From the NCBI RefSeq assembly GCF_900116175.1, contig NZ_FPCH01000003.1:372001-436000 (forward strand): DNA of 64,000 nt, in the 5' to 3' direction. Source of the stretch: Hyphomicrobium facile (GTDB lineage Bacteria > Pseudomonadota > Alphaproteobacteria > Rhizobiales > Hyphomicrobiaceae). The notes beneath the pieces are model-generated. The model searched no databases and was not told the DNA's origin. It saw only the letters and a list, made by a program, of their open reading frames with translations. Of this stretch, positions 54,513 to 63,235 are shown piece after piece. A program made the position numbers and the translations under genes. The number at the start of each line of letters is the position of its first letter. Within the stretch, counting starts at the first letter, position 1.

Positions 54513-56209
54513 CCGTTCTTGACCCAGTGCTTCAGGATGGCTGTCGCCTGCTCCTCGTCACTATCGATGATGGCTCCGAGCTTTTCGACCGGCCCCAGCG
54601 TGAGCGACCGGCCGAACGATAGGCCGGTTCCAAAGCCGGACCCCATTCCCATTCCCATCCCCATGCCCATTCCGCCTTCGGCCTCGAATGGATTGGCCCC
54701 CGGCTCCAACAACGGCGATGCCATCTCAGGCATATCTATGGGAGCAGCCCCCGATCCGCTGATCGACGCGAGCGGAGACCCAAGTGCCGCGACGTTGCCC
54801 GGTCCCTCGACGGCTACTCCGTTCGACAGCAGCGTACGCATGACGGGTCTGAAGCCAGCCATCACCACAATGGCGGCGACGAGAAGTATCGTCAGCGATT
54901 TTATTCCCGTTCCCGCAAGACCCAACAGCAACGGCGCCCACCCAGAGGCGGACGATGCTTCGTCGAATGGCGACGGAGCGAAGTCGACTGCTGCGACGCT
55001 GATAAGATCGCCGCGCTTCTTATCGATGCCGGCGGCCGAAAGCGCCAGCTTTTCGATTTCGGCGACCTGCTTGTCGAAGTCTTCCGCCTTCGCGTCCTTG
55101 CCGATGACGTCGGCGAGGCGCTTCTTATTGATGACCACCGCGACCGAGAGATTATCGACCTTATATCCCTCGCTCGAGGTGGAAGCGGACTTCGAGCTGA
55201 TTTCGTAGTTCGTCGTTTCTTCCTTGCGATCCTGGGCCTTCTTAGTCTGGTCTTTGGCCGGAGGCGTCTCGCCGGGAATATTCTGCTCAACGCTGACGTT
55301 CGTCTTTCCGGAAGAGTCCTGCGAGCTCTGCGCCTCTTTGACGAACCTAGTCGAACGCTCGACCTTGCTTTCCGGATCGAAGTTCGTTTCGGTCGTTTGA
55401 TGCTTGTCCATGTTCAGGCGTGCGATCGCGCTGACCTCGAAATTATCGAGACCCAAATAGGGCGCCAGCGTGCGGCGGACGCTGTCCTGTACTTGTTGGG
55501 CGACGGTGCGTTCCAGGTCGAGCATCTGGACGGGCGCATCGCCCGCTACACCGCGGCCGCCTCCGAGAATCGTTCCGTCGGTGCCGATCACCTGCACCTG
55601 GTCCGGCGTCATCTCGGGAATCGCGGAAGCCACAAGGTGCTTGATCGCGGGGGCGGCAGCGGCATCGCCAGAAATGTCGGTTCTAATCACGACGGATGCA
55701 GACGGCGGCTGCTTCTTGACGCGCAACGCGTTCTGATCGGGAAGGAAGATGTGCACGCGAGCGGCGCGGATGCCCTTCAGGTACTGAATGGTGCGCGAAA
55801 GCTCTCCTTCGAGAGCGCGGACGCGGGTGACCTCTTGCATGAACGAGGTGAGACCCAATGCGCCAAGTTTGTCGAACAGCTCATATCCGGCGGTCTGACT
55901 TCCCGGCAGACCCTTTTCGGCGAGAAGTGCGCGCGCTTGCGCTGTCTCACCAACGGGAACGCTCAGCTTGGTGCCGTCGATGCTGGTTTCAAAGGCGATC
56001 CCCGCCTCGCTCAGCACCGAGCCCATGCGGCTTATGTCCGACGGCGTCAGGCCGACGTACAGGGTGTCGTAGCTCGAGCGGGAGGCAAAAAAGCTGCCGA
56101 TCGTTATCAGTGCGAATACGAACGCGCCGGCGGCTCCGAGGGCCATAAGGCGCTGGCGGCCCAGGCCTTTCAAGCTCTGATACAGATTTTCGAATTGACG
56201 CCAATCCAT
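54509..56209 (-). CDS. fliF: Flagellar MS-ring protein FliF
   Basis: 566 residues from ATG 56209 (AAGG 7 bases upstream). Two membrane helices (LMALGAAGAFVFALITIGSFF near 20-40 and a second near 440-460) flank the ring-building motifs: YVGLTPSDISRMGSVLSEAGI, GELSRTIQYLKGIRAARVHIFLP and TVAQQVQDSVRRTLAPYLG. The cytoplasmic tail ends [18 protein letters not shown], the FliG-binding segment, preceded by a Met-Gly repeat. It is the first gene of fliF-fliH-motB-motC-fliK. Confidence 0.96.
   Translation of the reverse strand: MDWRQFENLYQSLKGLGRQRLMALGAAGAFVFALITIGSFFASRSSYDTLYVGLTPSDISRMGSVLSEAGIAFETSIDGTKLSVPVGETAQARALLAEKGLPGSQTAGYELFDKLGALGLTSFMQEVTRVRALEGELSRTIQYLKGIRAARVHIFLPDQNALRVKKQPPSASVVIRTDISGDAAAAPAIKHLVASAIPEMTPDQVQVIGTDGTILGGGRGVAGDAPVQMLDLERTVAQQVQDSVRRTLAPYLGLDNFEVSAIARLNMDKHQTTETNFDPESKVERSTRFVKEAQSSQDSSGKTNVSVEQNIPGETPPAKDQTKKAQDRKEETTNYEISSKSASTSSEGYKVDNLSVAVVINKKRLADVIGKDAKAEDFDKQVAEIEKLALSAAGIDKKRGDLISVAAVDFAPSPFDEASSASGWAPLLLGLAGTGIKSLTILLVAAIVVMAGFRPVMRTLLSNGVAVEGPGNVAALGSPLASISGSGAAPIDMPEMASPLLEPGANPFEAEGGMGMGMGMGMGSGFGTGLSFGRSLTLGPVEKLGAIIDSDEEQATAILKHWVKNG
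54642..54674 (-). repeat. hexanucleotide repeat in fliF coding Met-Gly
   Basis: On the coding strand about five copies of a GGNATG unit follow each other, giving alternating Gly and Met just before the FliG-binding tail. Unit changes would be in frame (two residues per copy). Confidence 0.7.
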
Positions 56210-56368
56210 CTTCAACCTTACCGGCAAAGTGAGATGCCGACGGTAGAGAGGGAACCTTGTGCAAAGGTGACGGGCCGCCCCCGCGAGGCATTCCGCGTTT
56301 GCGGAGCGTTGCCTCGGGGATGCGGCCCGTCTGATGCGTCAGTTAGGCTAGACTGAGCTTTGTGAAGG

Positions 56369-56392
56369 GCTCGGCGCTGGTAGGCGCCGAGC
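56369..56392 (-). terminator. terminator-like hairpin after the flagellin gene
   Basis: A 9-bp perfect stem pairs GCTCGGCGC (56369-56377) with GCGCCGAGC (56384-56392) around a 6-base loop, 9 bases after the flagellin stop. The T tract is weak (CCTTCAC). It separates flagellin from fliF transcription and may stabilise the flagellin mRNA. Confidence 0.7.
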
Positions 56393-56400
56393 TTCAGTCA

Positions 56401-57351
56401 TTAGCGGAAGAGCGAGAGGATGTTCTGGCTCGACTGGTTCGCAATGCTGAGTGCCTGTACACCCAGCTGCTGCTTAACCTGAAGTGCCTGCAATCTTGTC
56501 GACTCTTGGTTCATGTCGGCATCGACCAACTGGGAGACGCCCGTGGTGATCGAATCCCGCAAGGACGAGATGAAGCTCGTCTGAAGGTCGATACGCTTCT
56601 GGGCTGCGCCGAGGTTCGTAGCTGCCGTGGTCATTTCCTGGAACGCGGTATCGACGCCAGAGATGTACGCGACCAGCGTCTGCTGGTCGGTCGAGCTGTC
56701 CGTGAGCTTGCTGATGTCGATCTTCATGACCGACGTACCGCCAGTCGTCACGATGGCGCCCGTCGTACCGCGCTGCGAGTCGAGGATGCCGCCGGAGGTA
56801 CCGGTTGTAGCGGTCGAGGCGTCGAAGAGAACCGACTTCGACGTATCAACCGAGATCGTGCCGATCGAAACGGCGCCCGTCGTTGTACGAGCAAACGAGG
56901 CAACGATCGACTTCGTCGAGCTGTAGCCGGTGACCGACGAGTCAACCGAAACCCAGTTCTGGCCGGAGAAGTTCGCCGAAGCAGCGATGCCCTTGAGCTG
57001 CTCCTGGAGCTGCGTGATTTCCGACTGAACCTTGGCGCGATCAACGCCCGGAGCAGCGGCTGCCGTCAGCTTTTCCTTGATCTGGCCGACGAGCGTGATG
57101 GACTGGTTCAGCGCGTTGTATGCAACGTCGACTGTGCCCTTGCCCAGGCCGAGCGCGTCTTGAACCGTCGAGAGCGCGTCGTTGTCAGATTTCATCGTCG
57201 TCGCGATCGACCAGTAAGCGGCGTTGTCCGAAGCGCTAGCAACTTTCAAGCCGGTCGAGATGCGATTCTGCGTCGTCAGGAGGTCTTTAGAGGTCTGCTG
57301 CAACGACTGAAGTGCGGTCATTGCGGAAAGATTGGTATTGATACTGCTCAT
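56401..57351 (-). CDS. fla: Flagellin
   Basis: 316 residues from ATG 57351 (AAGGGAC 7 bases upstream; ATG 57357 is the alternative). N-terminal D0/D1 helices MSSINTNLSAMTALQSLQQT and TQNRISTGLKVASASDNAAYWSIATTMKSD, and C-terminal QKRIDLQTSFISSLRDSITTGVSQLVDADMNQESTRLQALQVKQQLGVQALSIANQSSQNILSLFR pattern (QxLGxQALSIANQSSQNILSLF) are complete. The variable centre is short. Only one flagellin gene is in the window. Confidence 0.97.
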   Translation of the reverse strand: MSSINTNLSAMTALQSLQQTSKDLLTTQNRISTGLKVASASDNAAYWSIATTMKSDNDALSTVQDALGLGKGTVDVAYNALNQSITLVGQIKEKLTAAAAPGVDRAKVQSEITQLQEQLKGIAASANFSGQNWVSVDSSVTGYSSTKSIVASFARTTTGAVSIGTISVDTSKSVLFDASTATTGTSGGILDSQRGTTGAIVTTGGTSVMKIDISKLTDSSTDQQTLVAYISGVDTAFQEMTTAATNLGAAQKRIDLQTSFISSLRDSITTGVSQLVDADMNQESTRLQALQVKQQLGVQALSIANQSSQNILSLFR

Positions 57352-57409
57352 GCCCATGTCCCTTGTCCTTCTACTCGGCACTAAAAAAGCGCACGCACAC
57401 TGGGGACAT

Positions 57410-57424
57410 GCCGGGTCTTCCGGC
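57410..57424 (-). promoter_or_regulatory. stem-loop in the flagellin leader
   Basis: GCCGG-5-CCGGC (57410-57424) lies 59-73 bases before the flagellin start in the 225-base region between fliP and flagellin. It is a candidate mRNA-stability element or target for FlbT; the evidence is only the stem and the known role of FlbT elsewhere. Confidence 0.35.
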
Positions 57425-57576
57425 TTGACAGATCGGCATCATGCCTGTGGCGCGGATGTCGGCGACCACTCTGTCATCAAACTTGAAATAACTGAGACTT
57501 GTTTCCCAATAGTTACTTTTTGGCGACCAAACGTTAATCACCGGCTCAGGCGATTAACTTCACAGCGTTCACCGTC

Positions 57577-58320
57577 CTAGACGAACGATTTAACGAGTGC
57601 ACCGACGAGTAGAGTCCACCCGTCGACAAGCACAAAAAACAGAACCTTCAACGGCAGCGACACCACTGTGGGTGGCATCATCATCATGCCCATCGCTGTC
57701 ATAATCGTTGCAACGACAAGATCGATGACGAGAAACGGAAGGGCTACGAGAAAACCGATTTCGAAGCCTCTCCGAATTTCGGAAATCATGAAAGCCGGGA
57801 TCAGGACGCGTAAGTCGTCTGATTCGGCTTTGTTTTGCTCGCCGAAACGTTCTGAAGACATTTCCTGAAAAAGAGCAAGATCTTTGTCGCGAACGTTGGC
57901 TTGCATAAATGCACGGAAGGGAGCGGTGGTGCGGATATATCCCTCCTGCTGACTGATTTTGTTCTCGACCATCGGTTTGACGCCATTGTCCCAAGCCTGC
58001 TGGAACGTCGGCGCCATAACGAACAGCGTCATGAATAACGCCAAGCTTATGATGATCAGGTTGTTCGGCGTCGTCTGGAGGCCGAGGCCTGCCCGCAAAA
58101 ACGAAAACGCGATCACAAATCGCGCGAACGACGTCACCATCATCAGCAGACCGGGGGCGACCGATAAAACGGTCATCACCACCAGAAGCTGAACGATACG
58201 GCCCGAGACGCTTGCATCTCCTGCTGGAAACAACGTCTGGAGGTCAATCGTCTGGGCCAGCGCTGCATCGGAATACAGAGCCAAAACGGCCGTTGCGGCG
58301 AGAATTCTGCGTACTGTCAT
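57577..58320 (-). CDS. fliP: Flagellar export gate protein FliP
   Basis: 247 residues with a cleavable signal peptide (RRILAATAVLALYSDAALA), as usual for FliP, and four membrane helices. Conserved stretches are VMTVLSVAPGLLMMVTSFARFVIAFSFLR, GLQTTPNNLIIISLALFMTLFVM and LIPAFMISEIRRGFEIGFLVALPFLVIDLVVATIMTAMGMMMMPP (key residues FEIGFxxxLPFLVIDxVVA). It is the last gene of the flgB-led operon and overlaps fliL by 4 bases. Confidence 0.97.
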   Translation of the reverse strand: MTVRRILAATAVLALYSDAALAQTIDLQTLFPAGDASVSGRIVQLLVVMTVLSVAPGLLMMVTSFARFVIAFSFLRAGLGLQTTPNNLIIISLALFMTLFVMAPTFQQAWDNGVKPMVENKISQQEGYIRTTAPFRAFMQANVRDKDLALFQEMSSERFGEQNKAESDDLRVLIPAFMISEIRRGFEIGFLVALPFLVIDLVVATIMTAMGMMMMPPTVVSLPLKVLFFVLVDGWTLLVGALVKSFV

Positions 58321-58799
58321 TCGAGCACCAAGCCGCCGATCAAAAGACCAAGGATCGCGCCGCGGCCGCGTACTCTCGCACGGTCGTCGAGTTGCTCGCG
58401 CAGGTTTTGGAATCCTCTTACGCCCTGAAAGTCGGAGATAGTGAGCCCCTTCAGATAGGCGATCACATCCTCCTTCACTTCATTTTTCAGTGTCGTGGTT
58501 TCCGGCGTTCCATACGCGACGATGATCGAGACATCGAGTCGGACCCGCATTTTCGGTGCAGTTTCGAGATCGGCGATGATGGAAGAAATTTCGACCGCCA
58601 GCGCGTCCTTCGGAAACCGGCCGGCCGCGGGCGTCTTCTCTTCTATTGTTTCGGCGGGCGGCGGAGCCAGCGCGCTTGCGGCGTCCGGCAACGCGAAATA
58701 GCCGAATGCTCCACCACCGACGGCGCCGATGATAGCCGCGGCAATAGCCGACTTCACCAAGTCCGCGGCGCCACCTGGATCGCCTTTTTCTTCCGCCAT
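58317..58799 (-). CDS. fliL: Flagellar basal-body protein FliL
   Basis: 160 residues with one membrane helix (VKSAIAAAIIGAVGGGAFGYFAL) and a periplasmic domain with VRLDVSIIVAYGTPETTTLKNEVKEDVIAYLKGLTISDFQGVRGFQNLREQLDDRARVRGRG. FliL encloses the stator. It follows flgH by 24 bases and is coupled to fliP. It lacks the usual closing TDFVVQ-type end and instead finishes LGLLIGGLVLE. Confidence 0.9.
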   Translation of the reverse strand: MAEEKGDPGGAADLVKSAIAAAIIGAVGGGAFGYFALPDAASALAPPPAETIEEKTPAAGRFPKDALAVEISSIIADLETAPKMRVRLDVSIIVAYGTPETTTLKNEVKEDVIAYLKGLTISDFQGVRGFQNLREQLDDRARVRGRGAILGLLIGGLVLE

Positions 58800-58823
58800 G
58801 TGCCTGCGCCCTCCGATCCTTGC

Positions 58824-59555
58824 CTAGAACGGAGACACGATGTCGAGAATCTGCTGGCCATACGGTGGCTTCTGGATTTCCATCACAGTCCCCCGGCCGC
58901 CGTAGGAAATGCGGGCCTCGGCAATCTTCTCGTAGGAGATCGTATTGTCGGTCGCGATATCGCGCGGACGAACCACACCCTGGACGTTCAAGACGCGAAG
59001 TTCATAATTGACGCGCACTTCCTGCGACCCGCTCACGACAAGGTTTCCGTTTGGAAGCACCTGGCTGACGACGGCGCCGACAAGCAAATTGATGCTTTCA
59101 GATCTTGCGATCGCGCCTTTCGAACCCGTGGACGTCGTTCGATCGAGACTGCCATCGAGCTTACCGGAGCCGGACGGCCCGGTGCCGCCGAAGCCGAAAT
59201 CGAAGTCGGCGGAAGACTTGAGCCCGACGCTCGCATCGCGCGACCGGTTCAGGTTGTTATCCAGCGAGGCCTTGTCGTTGATTTGAATTTTTACCGTAAC
59301 GACGTCTCCAACGTGCAAGGCGCGCGCGTCACGAAAGAGATCGGCTCCGGAATCCTGCCACGTTGAATTCCCCGAGTGGTAAGCGACCGGCGTAACGGGA
59401 AGATCGACATGCGCGGTGCGATCCGGCGCCAAGCCACTTCCGACCGGCGACAACGTCGGTTCGCGGCCGATTTCGCGCAATTGATCGGCGCAGGCCGTCA
59501 GCAGCAAAGTGAGCAATGCGACTGCCGGCGCTGCCCAACGTATTTTACTGGACAT
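58824..59555 (-). CDS. flgH: Flagellar L-ring lipoprotein FlgH
   Basis: 243 residues from ATG 59555. The lipobox is LTAC with the lipidated Cys22. Conserved stretches are SLFRDARALHVGDVVTVKI-like (ADLFRDARALHVGDVVTVKIQIND), LPNGNLVVSGSQEVRVNYELRVLNVQGVVRPRDI and SYGGRGTVMEIQKPPYGQQILDIVSPF. It forms the outer-membrane ring. It overlaps the end of motE by 11 bases. Confidence 0.95.
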   Translation of the reverse strand: MSSKIRWAAPAVALLTLLLTACADQLREIGREPTLSPVGSGLAPDRTAHVDLPVTPVAYHSGNSTWQDSGADLFRDARALHVGDVVTVKIQINDKASLDNNLNRSRDASVGLKSSADFDFGFGGTGPSGSGKLDGSLDRTTSTGSKGAIARSESINLLVGAVVSQVLPNGNLVVSGSQEVRVNYELRVLNVQGVVRPRDIATDNTISYEKIAEARISYGGRGTVMEIQKPPYGQQILDIVSPF

Positions 59556-60096
59556 TGGGCTTGCGCTCCGGATGAACCGCAATTTCTCCAGCTCCCGCAA
59601 TGACGGCCGACAGTCGCGCCGCCTTGGCAGCTTCCATCTCGGTCATGATGAGACTCGACACTTTCGGGGTGAGCTTCGAGACGACGGCAGCGGCGACCAT
59701 CTCGTCCATTACCGCTAGTTGTGCGGCTGCGGCGTCGGGCTTCATCTTGCTATAAATTTGGACCAGAGACTCGGTCGCGCGCACGGTGAAATCCTCGCGC
59801 ATCTTGATCCAGCTCTTTAGAACTTCCGCCTTTTCAGAGAGCAGACCGATCCGATCATCGAGCTGCTTCTGCGCCTTTTCCAGGTTACGGGTCTGCTGCG
59901 CGATTTGTGCGGCGGTCGCTTCGTCCAGAACGTTTGAACAGTACTGCTGAGCCGGACTCAACTCGGGGGCGGTCGGCGCCGGCATCTGCAGAACTTCCAT
60001 TTCCTTGTCGTCCGACTTTGCGTCTTCGGCGCCGGCGACCGGCGCAAACAACATCAGAGCGAGCGAGGCCGAGATCAGGCGAGCGAACAATCTCAT
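59545..60096 (-). CDS. motE: Periplasmic motility chaperone MotE
   Basis: 183 residues with a signal peptide (ARLISASLALMLFAPVAGA) and a helical MgtE-N-like body: QQYCSNVLDEATAAQIAQQTRNLEKAQKQLDDRIGLLSEKAEVLKSWIKMRED and VQIYSKMKPDAAAAQLAVMDEMVAAAVVSKLTPKVSSLIMTEM. The gene lies between flgI and flgH exactly as S. meliloti motE, whose product is a chaperone and scaffold for MotC. motC is 8 kb away in this window. Confidence 0.9.
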   Translation of the reverse strand: MRLFARLISASLALMLFAPVAGAEDAKSDDKEMEVLQMPAPTAPELSPAQQYCSNVLDEATAAQIAQQTRNLEKAQKQLDDRIGLLSEKAEVLKSWIKMREDFTVRATESLVQIYSKMKPDAAAAQLAVMDEMVAAAVVSKLTPKVSSLIMTEMEAAKAARLSAVIAGAGEIAVHPERKPNVQ

Positions 60097-61202
60097 TGAA
60101 CCACCAGCTCGGCTTGCAGCGCACCGGCCGTTTTCATGGCCTGCAGGATTGCGATAATTCCAAGGGGCTTCAGGCCCATTCTGTTGAGGGCAGCGACGAG
60201 TTCTCGCAGATTGGCTCCGCGCGTGATCTGCACGGCTCCGCCTGCTTCGTGCACATCGACCTCTGTATCGGGAACGACGACCGTCTCTCCTCCCCTGGAG
60301 AATGGTGCCGGTTGAGAGACCTTGGGCGTTTCCGTAACACGGACCGTGATGTTGCCATGAGCAACTGCAACGGTCGAAATGCGCACTTCGCTCCCGATCA
60401 CGATCGTGCCCGTACGCTCGTCTATGACGACGCGTGCGGACTGATCCGGGTCGACCTCAAGCTCGCCTATTTCCGCGAGCAGCCGCGAAGACAGCATACG
60501 CGGCGGCTTACGAATCATTACCGATTGCTGATCTTTCGCGCGTGCTATCGGCATGCCGTAGCGGTCTTTTGCGAATTCGTTGATGACGTCCATGATGCGG
60601 ACGGCGGTGGTGAAATCGGGATTGCGGAGTTCGAATTCGAGCGGCATGTCCTCGCTGAAGGCGCCCGGAGCGTCCTGCTCGACGATGGCACCGTTCGGAA
60701 TTCTGCCGCGTGTCGGAATTCCCGACGTTATGGACTCGGCCGCTCCCTTCGCGAGGTATCCTGAAATCGTGACCTGGCCTTGGGCTGCCGCGTAGATCTT
60801 CTGGTCGGCGCCGGCGAGCGGCGTCAACACGAGCGAGCCGCCGGCCAACGACTTGGCGTCGCCAATCGATGAAACGGTTACGTCGAAACGCGAGCCTTTG
60901 GAAGCAAACGGCGGGAGTTCCGCCGTGACCATGACGGCGGCAACGTTTCGCGTCCGCGGCTCGTTCTGCGATCCGCGAATGTTGATGCCCATGCGATCCA
61001 GCATTGCCTGAACCGACTGCTGCGTAAACGGCGAATTTCGCAACGTGTCGCCCGTTCCGTTCAGACCGACGACAAGGCCGTAGCCGACGATCTGGTTAAC
61101 CCGAACGCCTTTGAGGTCGGTTATGTCCTTGATGCGCGTGCCGGCCTCGGCAACGTGCGCCAGGCTGAGAAAAAAAAAGAATAGTGCCGCGGCCAATCTC
61201 AT
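60093..61202 (-). CDS. flgI: Flagellar P-ring protein FlgI
   Basis: 369 residues with a signal peptide LAAALFFFFLSLAHVAEA and the family start TRIKDITDLKGVRVNQIVGYGLVVGLNGTGD, then RNVAAVMVTAELPPFASKGSRFDVTVSSIGDAKSLAGG, through to GANLRELVAALNRMGLKPLGIIAILQAMKTAGALQAELVV. It forms the periplasmic ring around the rod. The Phe codons of the signal peptide form a homopolymer run (about 61170-61178). Overlaps of 4 bases couple it to flgA and motE. Confidence 0.96.
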   Translation of the reverse strand: MRLAAALFFFFLSLAHVAEAGTRIKDITDLKGVRVNQIVGYGLVVGLNGTGDTLRNSPFTQQSVQAMLDRMGINIRGSQNEPRTRNVAAVMVTAELPPFASKGSRFDVTVSSIGDAKSLAGGSLVLTPLAGADQKIYAAAQGQVTISGYLAKGAAESITSGIPTRGRIPNGAIVEQDAPGAFSEDMPLEFELRNPDFTTAVRIMDVINEFAKDRYGMPIARAKDQQSVMIRKPPRMLSSRLLAEIGELEVDPDQSARVVIDERTGTIVIGSEVRISTVAVAHGNITVRVTETPKVSQPAPFSRGGETVVVPDTEVDVHEAGGAVQITRGANLRELVAALNRMGLKPLGIIAILQAMKTAGALQAELVVQ

Positions 61203-61687
61203 TGATCGTCCACCGTGAGTGTTTGATCGGCCTTGATGCGCGCCTTGATGATGAGCCCAGTGTCTGGATTCCGAACGTTTATGATTTCGCCGGCGGATCC
61301 GGACTGCAGCGGCACGCCGACACCAACGATCGATACGAACGGGGACTCATAGGTGAGCTTGTAGGTTTTGCCCTGCTTTATGAGTTCCTGCGTTTTGACG
61401 GCCGTACCCGGGATCAGCTCTCCCGGCAGCAACGTGCGGCGAGCGACCTTGCCCAGCAGCTCTTCCGAACGTTCGCCAAAAACCGGCGGGTTGTTTGGGT
61501 TGACCAGCAGTTTGCGCTCTACGAGTGTTTCCGTCGTGATGACGTCGCCCGGATAAATGACGGCGCGCGGAACGAAAACCGTGCGGCCGCCTTCCGTCGC
61601 GTGCGCAACAGCAGAGGCGGCGAAAATCGCCAGCAGCGTCGCTGCCGCGAAGCCGCGCGTGTTCCGCATGCTGCGCACCCGTATCAT
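61199..61687 (-). CDS. flgA: Flagellar P-ring assembly chaperone FlgA
   Basis: 162 residues, exported (GFAAATLLAIFAASAVAHA). The C-terminal SAF-like chaperone domain is seen in GKVARRTLLPGELIPGTAVKTQELIKQGKTYKLTYESPFVSI and GSAGEIINVRNPDTG. It is the short form without the long N-terminal domain. ATG 61687 overlaps the flgG stop by one base; an ATG six codons in is possible. Confidence 0.92.
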   Translation of the reverse strand: MIRVRSMRNTRGFAAATLLAIFAASAVAHATEGGRTVFVPRAVIYPGDVITTETLVERKLLVNPNNPPVFGERSEELLGKVARRTLLPGELIPGTAVKTQELIKQGKTYKLTYESPFVSIVGVGVPLQSGSAGEIINVRNPDTGLIIKARIKADQTLTVDDQ

Positions 61688-62475
61688 CAGCGAATATCCT
61701 TGGTGATGACGTTGTACATGTCGTCGGCGGCGGAAATGACCTTGGAATTCATTTCATAGGCACGCTGTGCGGAAATCAGCTCGGTGATTTCCTTTACGGG
61801 GTCGACGTTGGAGCTTTCGAGATAGCCTTGTTGGATCGTCGCAAAGCCTTCGTCGCCGGGGCTTCCGATCACGGGGCTTCCGGATGCCAGCGTTTCCTGG
61901 AGGAGGTTGCCGCCGAGTGGCGCGAGGCCCGTCTCGTTTGCAAAATTCGCGAGAGACAATTGCCCGAGAAGCTGCTGCGTTCCGGTTGCGCCGATGACCG
62001 CATAAACCTGGCCCGCCGCGTTGACCACTACGTCCGTCGCGGTGTTCGGGATGGTGATATTCGGGATGACGAGGTTGCCCTCGAGGGTGACGAGCTGCCC
62101 CGACCCATTCTTATTGAAAGCACCAGCGCGCGTGTACAGGATCTCGTTGTTCTCGCCCTGGACCTGGAAGTAGCCGCGCCCGTTCAAGGCGAGATCCAGC
62201 TTGTTGCTCGTCGATGCCAGCGCACCCTGCATGGAAAGATTGCGGATGGCGACGGTACGAACGCCGAGGCCGATCGTATTGCCTTCAGGAATGATGGTGT
62301 CGTCATCGCGCGCGGCCGTTCCCGCTGCGCGGTCCGTTTGATACAGCAGATCAGCGAATTCGGCGCGCGAGCGCTTGAAGCCGGTCGTATTGATGTTCGC
62401 AACGTTGTTGGCGATCACTTCGACGTTGGTCTGCTGTGCCGACATGCCGGTCGCAGCGATTGAAAGCGCTCTCAT
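61687..62475 (-). CDS. flgG: Flagellar distal rod protein FlgG
   Basis: 262 residues, the normal FlgG length. N-terminal [90 protein letters not shown], and C-terminal [38 protein letters not shown] patterns (key residues [22 protein letters not shown]) are all present. Confidence 0.96.
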   Translation of the reverse strand: MRALSIAATGMSAQQTNVEVIANNVANINTTGFKRSRAEFADLLYQTDRAAGTAARDDDTIIPEGNTIGLGVRTVAIRNLSMQGALASTSNKLDLALNGRGYFQVQGENNEILYTRAGAFNKNGSGQLVTLEGNLVIPNITIPNTATDVVVNAAGQVYAVIGATGTQQLLGQLSLANFANETGLAPLGGNLLQETLASGSPVIGSPGDEGFATIQQGYLESSNVDPVKEITELISAQRAYEMNSKVISAADDMYNVITKDIR

Positions 62476-62486
62476 GAATTACGACC

Positions 62487-62813
62487 TCAAATTTGCATAC
62501 GGCTGATTTCTTGGTAGGCGCCCACGACCTTGTCGCGGACGGCGACAACGGTGCGAAGCGCCTGATCGGCCTGCATGACAGCTTGAACGACCTGCTGCAG
62601 CGGCGCCTTACCTTGCATGCCGGCGATGGCGGTCGTTTCGCCTGCCTTCACCGTTCCGATGGCGTCGGCCGCCATGCTCGCCAAGGTTTGTGCAAAATCG
62701 GTTTGCGGCGCGGCTCCTGAAGAAACGTTCGGCGCCCCGCCGATGCCCTTCGACGCCGCAGCGCCTCCGATGCGGTCGATATCGGGCGATAGCATTGCGA
62801 TGCTCAGGCTCAT
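62487..62813 (-). CDS. fliE: Flagellar MS ring-rod junction protein FliE
   Basis: 108 residues with DFAQTLASMAADAIGTVKAGETTAIAGMQGKAPLQQVVQAVMQADQALRTVVAVRDKVVGAYQEISRMQI pattern (key residues QVVxAVMxAxxxLxxxVAVRDKVVxAYQEISRMxI). It joins the MS ring to the rod. Its start overlaps flgC by 4 bases. Confidence 0.95.
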   Translation of the reverse strand: MSLSIAMLSPDIDRIGGAAASKGIGGAPNVSSGAAPQTDFAQTLASMAADAIGTVKAGETTAIAGMQGKAPLQQVVQAVMQADQALRTVVAVRDKVVGAYQEISRMQI

Positions 62814-63232
62814 GAATTCGGCCTCAATAGATCGAGGGTCATCGAGACAATCTCGCGGACCTGCTTGATGACTTGCGTGTTGGCGGTATACGAGCGCGAC
62901 GCTTCGCGCATGTCGGCCAGCTCGACGAGCATGTCGACGTTGGGCAACTTGACGAAGCCTTTGCCGTCGGCGGCCGGATGCCCGGGCATGTATTCCGTGC
63001 GAAACGGCGCGTTATCCCGGTCGACATTGTCGACCTGCACCATATCGATGCCGTCCATATCGTCGGTGATTGACTGGAAACTGATCGTCTTGCGCTGATA
63101 GGGGTCGGACCCGGCGGTCTTTCCGGTCGTTTCGGCGTTGGCGATGTTTTCCGACAGGACCCGCATGCGGGTCGACTGAGCGAAAAGACCGTTCGCTGCC
63201 GCCCTGCTGGCGGCGATAAGCGGATCACTCAT
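62810..63232 (-). CDS. flgC: Flagellar proximal rod protein FlgC
   Basis: 140 residues with AASRAAANGLFAQSTRMRVLSENIANAETTGKTAGSDPYQRK and VKLPNVDMLVELADMREASRSYTANTQVIKQVREIVSMTLDLL, the FlgC pattern. It starts 3 bases after flgB. Confidence 0.96.
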   Translation of the reverse strand: MSDPLIAASRAAANGLFAQSTRMRVLSENIANAETTGKTAGSDPYQRKTISFQSITDDMDGIDMVQVDNVDRDNAPFRTEYMPGHPAADGKGFVKLPNVDMLVELADMREASRSYTANTQVIKQVREIVSMTLDLLRPNS

Positions 63233-63235
63233 GGA

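Noticed and set aside
58212-59366. Long plus-strand frame across fliP, fliL and flgH
   Set aside because: It lies antisense to three conserved flagellar genes and shows no domain.
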